Assembly: GCA_027924645.1 (NCBI GenBank)
Contig: BSBN01000039.1
Coordinates: 24,313,272-24,377,271, forward strand
DNA from: Cunninghamia lanceolata
Lineage: Eukaryota > Streptophyta > Pinopsida > Cupressales > Cupressaceae
Direction of reading: 5' to 3'
Length of the DNA stretch: 64,000 nucleotides
The notes beneath the pieces were generated by a model. That model was given only the letters and a program-made list of their open reading frames with translations, did no database searches and had not been told where the DNA came from. Below, piece after piece: positions 59,805 through 64,000 of the stretch (position 1 is the stretch's first letter; every line of letters begins with the position of its first letter). The position numbers and the translations under genes are program-made.

Positions 59805-60449
59805 CTAACTGGATCCTTGGACTTCTCGTACAGGGGAAACGTGTAGAGGCCAGAAGTCTACTTGATATTGTCCGGATAGATCCCTAAGCATAAAATCTTT
59901 GAAGGGTGGAATAGTTCCAGGTATAATACAAGATCCAGAAGGTGTGGAAACAGCTTTTTCAGTGGATTCTTTTATATCCTGTTCTGGTAACAGAGCAGGT
60001 CTACCAGACAGCATATTTACTTTTCCAGATGGTGGATGGAATATGAAAGAACATTTCTCACATTTAAAATATCCATTGTCCAAGGTAGAATATTGGTCAT
60101 GTGGACATGGATTTGACACAGGTGTATTGGAAGTACTGGCACCAGGGGTACTCTGTAGAGGTTTCTTAGCTACAGGAACTTGAAACAGACTTTCAAAGCC
60201 TTTGGCAGGCTCAAGCCGAACACTCTGTGATCTGCTATACACAGATGGCAAAGGGTTATTATGGTTAAAAGATTTTTCTTTTCTCATGGACGGACGTCCA
60301 GAGGAGAAACGAATAACCGCTTGGTCATCTATTTCTTCAAGGGTAACTCCCTCGCAACTGTGGAGGTTTCTGTTTAGTAGGCTTGTGGTCCTTATCCCAT
60401 AGTGAGATAGCCCATTCTTCAGGAAGCTTAATGTCTTTATGCTTGACAA
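59805..60449 (-). CDS. Viral ORF with zinc-ribbon-like motif, unknown role
   Basis: A 214-residue frame. The N-terminal ~35 residues probably come from a shifted frame; sequence that looks native starts near EEIDDQAVIRFSSGRPS. In the middle CPHDQYSTLDNGYFKCEKC followed by SFIFHPPSGK forms a C/H...C-x2-C pattern able to bind zinc. The C-terminus has FKDFMLRDLSGQYQVDFWPL. It sits between movement protein and coiled coil. I do not know a caulimovirid protein with this motif in this place and give no function. Confidence 0.55.
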   Translation of the reverse strand: MSSIKTLSFLKNGLSHYGIRTTSLLNRNLHSCEGVTLEEIDDQAVIRFSSGRPSMRKEKSFNHNNPLPSVYSRSQSVRLEPAKGFESLFQVPVAKKPLQSTPGASTSNTPVSNPCPHDQYSTLDNGYFKCEKCSFIFHPPSGKVNMLSGRPALLPEQDIKESTEKAVSTPSGSCIIPGTIPPFKDFMLRDLSGQYQVDFWPLHVSPVREVQGSS

Positions 60450-60512
60450 TCTTAGGGGCTACTAACTGGGTATGGTCTGAGGTAGATTTCCAGATGGTAG
60501 AAAAGCCTTCTA
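60450..60512 (-). pseudogene. Movement-protein tail in a shifted frame
   Basis: Just after the movement-protein stop at 60512 another frame reads GIEGFSTIWKSTSDHTQLVA, then PKIVKHKDIKLPEEWAISLW down to about 60390. The motif I/V-x-LPEEW follows the movement protein in many caulimovirids, so a one-base indel near 60515 probably split one protein. Confidence 0.55.
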
Positions 60513-61301
60513 TTCCCTGGCTCGTCTGGGATTCATCATCAGTGGAATGACTTTGTTATACAGACGATAGTGTACTAGAAAGACAAGGGAATGGTCAACG
60601 GAATTATCCTTCATAAATAGATTCATGGTGTTAAACTCATAGGTGAGGACTTTATTTAGGTTGCCATCTTTGAGGTTGACTGGGAAATCTAACAAATAGT
60701 CAAGAAAAATAGGACCTTCTGACATTGAGTCACACGCACATCCAAGCAAAGCATGTGATGTTTTGAAGAACCTGGAGTCTTTCAGCATCATCATCATAAT
60801 TATCGGGAGACCTTTCTGATAATGTCCAACTACACCGATCCTTACATAGGACAGATGGATGTACTGTGGATTAGCAGGACTAGCTCTAGCCTGACTAGCA
60901 AATTTAGCTATTTCCTTATCATTGAACAAATTTAAGGATCCTTCAGATCCACCTTTAACTGTATGTTGCAATGAAGCAATATGGCATTTCTGCCAAGAAG
61001 TATAACCGAAGAAATTTTTTAAACCCTTGGACTGACTGAGCATGGTCATTAGACTATTCGGGATGTCCCTATATATCTCAGAGGGTTTGATCACAGGAAC
61101 TTTAAATTCTTCATTTTCAAACTTATTACCACTATCACTATCAGACAAAGACAATTCATCTATAGTATTACTAGTTTCAGGAGGTAATGAAAACGTTTGT
61201 TCTAAGTCTGGGAAGAAATGTGTAAAACTAACCTCAGCTTTCCAATCCTTAGCATGATCTTCAGGTGCCATCTCAGCTCCAGAAGTTGATGCACGATCCA
61301 T
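60510..61301 (-). CDS. MP: Caulimovirid movement protein (30K superfamily)
   Basis: The frame starts at ATG 61301, about 240 nt downstream of the primer site, the usual place of the first large ORF. 263 residues: an acidic N-terminal region, then IPNSLMTMLSQSKGLKNFFG, the 30K-type core with IHLSYVRIGVVGHYQKGLP and LGCACDSMSEGPIFLDYLLD, and the C-terminal VDHSLVFLVHYRLYNKVIP. Such proteins form tubules through plasmodesmata for cell-to-cell spread. The frame has no internal stop, unlike most of the neighbourhood. The true C-terminus is probably longer (see 60450-60512). Assignment is by motif style and position. Confidence 0.78.
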   Translation of the reverse strand: MDRASTSGAEMAPEDHAKDWKAEVSFTHFFPDLEQTFSLPPETSNTIDELSLSDSDSGNKFENEEFKVPVIKPSEIYRDIPNSLMTMLSQSKGLKNFFGYTSWQKCHIASLQHTVKGGSEGSLNLFNDKEIAKFASQARASPANPQYIHLSYVRIGVVGHYQKGLPIIMMMMLKDSRFFKTSHALLGCACDSMSEGPIFLDYLLDFPVNLKDGNLNKVLTYEFNTMNLFMKDNSVDHSLVFLVHYRLYNKVIPLMMNPRRARE

Positions 61302-61541
61302 ATCGTATGTGCTCGAATCTGCGCTCGAAATACTAGATAACTGCCTTGATCGCCCTAAACGCCAACCACGGCTTGAAGCGGGACTTACACACAGGACTTA
61401 CGACACAAAGTGACGGTATGAGCAATACAGAGAGCAATATAGAGAGCTATGCATACATGGAAAGATTTAAAGGTTTTCTGGAACGGATATAGTCACACAA
61501 AGACTGTATAAGTTACAACAAACTAAAGATACTGTTCCTCA

Positions 61542-61553
61542 GCTCTGATACCA
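61542..61553 (-). promoter_or_regulatory. Viral tRNA-Met primer-binding site
   Basis: Minus-strand TGGTATCAGAGC, the conserved caulimovirid site where initiator tRNA-Met primes first-strand DNA. By convention the viral genome is numbered from here. Confidence 0.92.
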
Positions 61554-61873
61554 ACTTTTCACAACAGCTGCAAATGACAAATGACAAATGAATTATATTG
61601 ATTTAGCGGTTTAAGTACATTCATCATATTCAATGCGCGCTGGCATAGACTGAGATCTTAACTGTGGAACGCATGCTTAAAATGAAAAGAGCAAACATGA
61701 ATACTCTTGTTCCTTAAGCACTGCTCTCTACATTAAGAGCATAACTATGAACTGAAAACAAAATGACAAACGACAAACTTAATTCTTAGACAAACTCTAT
61801 ATTCTAGACAATCTAGCTTCTAAGAGACTTCTAAAACTCCAACAATGCTTGTCTGAAGCGTTCTCGGGGTCTT

Positions 61874-61882
61874 CCTTTTATA
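61874..61882 (-). promoter_or_regulatory. Viral TATA box
   Basis: Minus-strand TTTCCTATAAAAGGAAGACC strongly resembles the TATA region of caulimovirid pregenomic promoters (TATATAAGGAAG in cauliflower mosaic virus). It is ~320 bp upstream of the primer site, so the transcript would contain the primer site in its leader. Confidence 0.75.
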
Positions 61883-62223
61883 GGAAACTGGTTCCACCGA
61901 GACTGATCTTTTACTTCAATAAAACATATTGAAATTTGAAGTCCGACCACACAAAACGGACACGTGCAACCCCTTATCCAGAGGATTACCATGTGAGGAT
62001 AAGATTCCTCATGGTGGGACCAATTAATCCGTGAACAAGATAAAGGGGACCAGACGGGACAGACAAAGACAACCATTATTTACAAGGCATCTTTTTGACA
62101 CGGGAAGGGTAACCCATGTACATGTTAAGGCGCATGTACTTGACCCTTTTACCGTGGTGTGGGCCACGCTTATCTTTTGTCATGAAGAGATAAGTGACTT
62201 CAGTGGCCAACATGCCTGGCCCA

Positions 62224-62910
62224 CTAGCTAGTGCTTGTATCACTAGATTCCATAGGAGTAAAATCAATGCATCCTTCACAAAACTGTTGAGCTGCATGAG
62301 TACAGCCAGGCGCCCGATGGTCTTTTGTCTTTCCCTTCGTGGATGGGCCAGCTTCATCAGGAGGATGCTCTCCAGCACGTTCTTCATAGTACCGACAATG
62401 ATCGCATTGTTCCCAAACTAGATGAGGAGTACATCCTGGCAAGATTCCCCAGTGAGATTGCGATCCAGAGGGTTGAGCAGGATCAACAGGAGCAATTGGT
62501 TCCTGTGGATCTTCCTTCCACATGATGCTGAGAACTTTGAGCTTATGAGCTCCAAACATCCCATGGTTGATTGATGTAGTGTTGGCTTGGTCTATGCGGT
62601 AGGTTTTCGTATGGATCCATAAGGGCATCTTAGTGACATAAAGATGATGTAGCTTGCTTGTCATATTCCAATACTGGAATCTCGAGCCAAAACCTGTGGG
62701 GCCATAAGTCTGCATCATATGACGAATGATTAGATTTTCAGTATAGGATGCAAAAGTAAGTTTAAACAAACATCCAGTAAAAGAAGAGGTTCCTTGAAAA
62801 TCCATCTCTACAACTACATTATTTGGTCCTTGGAAAAGATCTCTAATTAGATTTTTCCCGCCTTCATGTTCTAGCCATCTGTCTGGTCTGATGATGATGG
62901 GATTACAAAA
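62224..62910 (-). pseudogene. C-terminal region of the viral polyprotein, Cys/His-rich
   Basis: It continues the RNase H frame after a single TGA at about 62911 (LPI-stop-FCNPIIIRPDRW). It includes GPNNVVVEMDFQGTSSFTG, MTSKLHHLYVTKMPLWIHT and a C-terminal part with two Cys pairs, HLVWEQCDHCRYYEER and CTHAAQQFCEGCIDF, separated by a Pro/Lys-rich stretch. The paired C-x2-C could bind zinc. No known domain is assigned. The stop at 62224 is the probable end of the polyprotein. Confidence 0.6.
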
Positions 62911-64000
62911 TCAGATGGGAAGCTGTTTGTTATCCTCACACCAATTTTGTAAGACGACTTTGATCTCAGGATCAATGTCTTCAGCTATGGCTGTCATCTC
63001 AAAAAATGGATGATTGGTCCAGAGTCCACTCTGTGTCAACTGTTGTGCTGCAACAAGGCATATGAATCTATCATGTAGAAAATCATTAGCCATATAAAAA
63101 TTATGTCTATCCCACATAGGAAAGGGATTGGTGCTCCATTCCATACAACAGGGCTCATACCACCGATGTTCTCGGATCTTAACAACATGAACTCTTCCTT
63201 TACCAGGAACACAGACCTGATGTGATTGACCTTTAATCGGTGGTGGAGTAACAAGAACATCATGTTCAATGTGAGGAGCTTTATGGCCTTCTCTGGAGAG
63301 AAAATTAGCAAATATATTAGCAGAACCAGGAAGATGAGCAATGTCAAATTCAAATGTATTAAGAAATTGAGCCATCTCAAGAGACGTCCTCGGACCACTT
63401 TATCCTTGGATTCCTTTTTGAAAAACCCTTTCAGATTCTGTAAATCACTTTTAATCAAAAATTTCTTGTCAGCAACAAACATCTGAAAGGCTTTTAAAGT
63501 ATTAATCACTGCTAATATTTCTTTATGTGTGCTGTGATAAATCAGCTCACTATTTTTAAAGCTGCCAGAGATATATCTTACTATTTCCTCTTTGCCATTT
63601 TCTAATTGTTCTTTCAGAACACCTGCCCATGCATAGTCACTAGCATCTGTCTCAATTATTTTAAACCCTGGACCTGGAAGTCTGAGAGGAGGTAAATCTA
63701 AACATTTGTGTTTGATCCTCTTAATTAAGGCATCATGCTTGGTAGTCCATGGTGGTGGATTCTTTCCTAATAAAGCATTCAGATCTTTTCTATCTTCTGC
63801 AAGCTTACTGTAGAATCCAGCAATATAATTAACCAAACCAAGAAAGCGTTGTAGATCTTTGACAGTAGTTACCTGGAGATACTGAATCTTGGTTAAAATG
63901 TGTGGTTGTGCTTCCATTTTCCCCCCCGGGAGAAGCTTGATGCCAATGAAAATAATCTCACGCTAAGCAAAGTGAGATTTGGTGGGATTAATGGCTAATC
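62911..64000 (-). pseudogene. Caulimovirid RT C-terminus and RNase H (runs off window)
   Basis: The sequence enters at 64000 inside RT (NPTKSHFA, a stop, REIIFIGIKLLPGGKMEAQP), then RT thumb/connection (LQRFLGLVNYIAGFY). RNase H shows IETDASDYAWAGVL (first Asp), THKEILAVINTLKAF (Glu) and FLIKSDLQNLKGF (third Asp). A frameshift near 63375 moves to the frame with IAHLPGSANIFANFLSREG, where the expected last Asp (A-D-x-L-S-R) is Asn. The product degrades RNA of the RNA-DNA hybrid during viral replication. The gap between this and the RT part at 56296 (~200-250 nt including YxDD) is outside the window. Confidence 0.85.

Larger units (their letters stand above)
61302..62223 (-). promoter_or_regulatory. 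Caulimovirid intergenic region
   Basis: About 920 bp without a viral ORF lie between the end of the C-terminal region (62224) and the movement-protein start (61301). It contains the TATA box and the primer-binding site listed separately. Upstream of the TATA box, GATAAG-type words (near 62165-62195) and CACGTG-like GTGGGCCACGC occur. No AATAAA is seen downstream of the TATA box on the minus strand. Confidence 0.7.
56296..64000 (-). mobile_element. Endogenous caulimovirid (plant pararetrovirus), about one genome, permuted
   Basis: Minus-strand modules are those of Caulimoviridae: movement protein, coat protein with CCHC knuckle, aspartic protease, RT, RNase H and an intergenic region with a TATA box and tRNA-Met primer site. 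There are no LTRs and no integrase, which separates it from retrotransposons. The left end cuts RT after YKTAFS at 56296; the right end runs off the window inside the RT C-terminus. About 7.7 kb is present, close to the 7-9 kb of the family. Such copies enter plant DNA by illegitimate recombination. The genus was not determined; a gymnosperm-type lineage is my guess. Confidence 0.9.

Noticed and set aside
59899..60402. Plus-strand ORFs over the viral segment
   Set aside because: Antisense shadows of the viral frames; no domain.

Overview
The window looks like a repeat-dominated intergenic block of a large land-plant nuclear genome. I infer a gymnosperm, probably a conifer-type genome. The grounds are long nested LTR retrotransposons, degenerate LINEs, an endogenous caulimovirid and almost no host genes. 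The species cannot be fixed from sequence alone. There are no bacterial features, CRISPR arrays, tRNA or rRNA genes.

Layout. 1-~7000: a Ty3/gypsy chromovirus on + (gag, PR, RT, RH, IN, chromodomain, 3' LTR) split by a 1,653-bp reverse-oriented solo LTR at 1376-3028 with a perfect GATTC target duplication. ~7375-9976: a 5'-truncated Ty1/copia (RT, RH, LTR). ~9990-16133: the remains of a minus-strand host gene with an open first exon (15993-16133) and a ~2-kb internal segment present three times in tandem, each carrying an FG-nucleoporin-like exon. Copy 1 keeps its splice acceptor; copies 2 and 3 have lost it. 16293-16424: a perfect 49-bp inverted repeat. 16730-17050: a LINE ORF2 tail.

17851-30677: a 12.8-kb minus-strand LTR element with clear LTRs, PBS and polypurine tract. 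It codes only for a Gag with three zinc knuckles, which fits a TR-GAG-type non-autonomous element. It holds two later insertions: a ~0.87-kb solo LTR in its 3' LTR and a 4,582-bp LTR-like element (TSD TGACT) in its gag. A paralogous uninterrupted site at 35403-35658 shows what the locus looked like before insertion. 30678-43320: degenerate LINE-like sequence, a CCGATGG-rich tract, a Ty3 protease fossil, a truncated copia (gag to mid-integrase plus 5' LTR), a Ty3 integrase fossil, and a gag-like ORF next to a putative 1.75-kb LTR. 43321-~44370: LINE ORF1 remains. 44371-50151: little that can be recognised. 50157-54808: a complete-ended copia element (TSD GTCAG) that lost its reverse transcriptase.

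56296-64000 (runs off the end): an endogenous caulimovirid on the minus strand. Viral order from high to low coordinate is RT C-terminus/RNase H, a Cys/His-rich C-terminal region, intergenic region with TATA box and tRNA-Met primer site, movement protein, a zinc-ribbon-like segment, coiled coil, coat protein, zinc knuckle, protease, RT N-terminus. The virus genome therefore begins and ends inside RT: about one genome unit, circularly permuted, or part of a head-to-tail array. It carries few disruptions compared with most neighbours.

Nothing here acts as an operon. The elements are related by nesting, which gives a relative insertion history.
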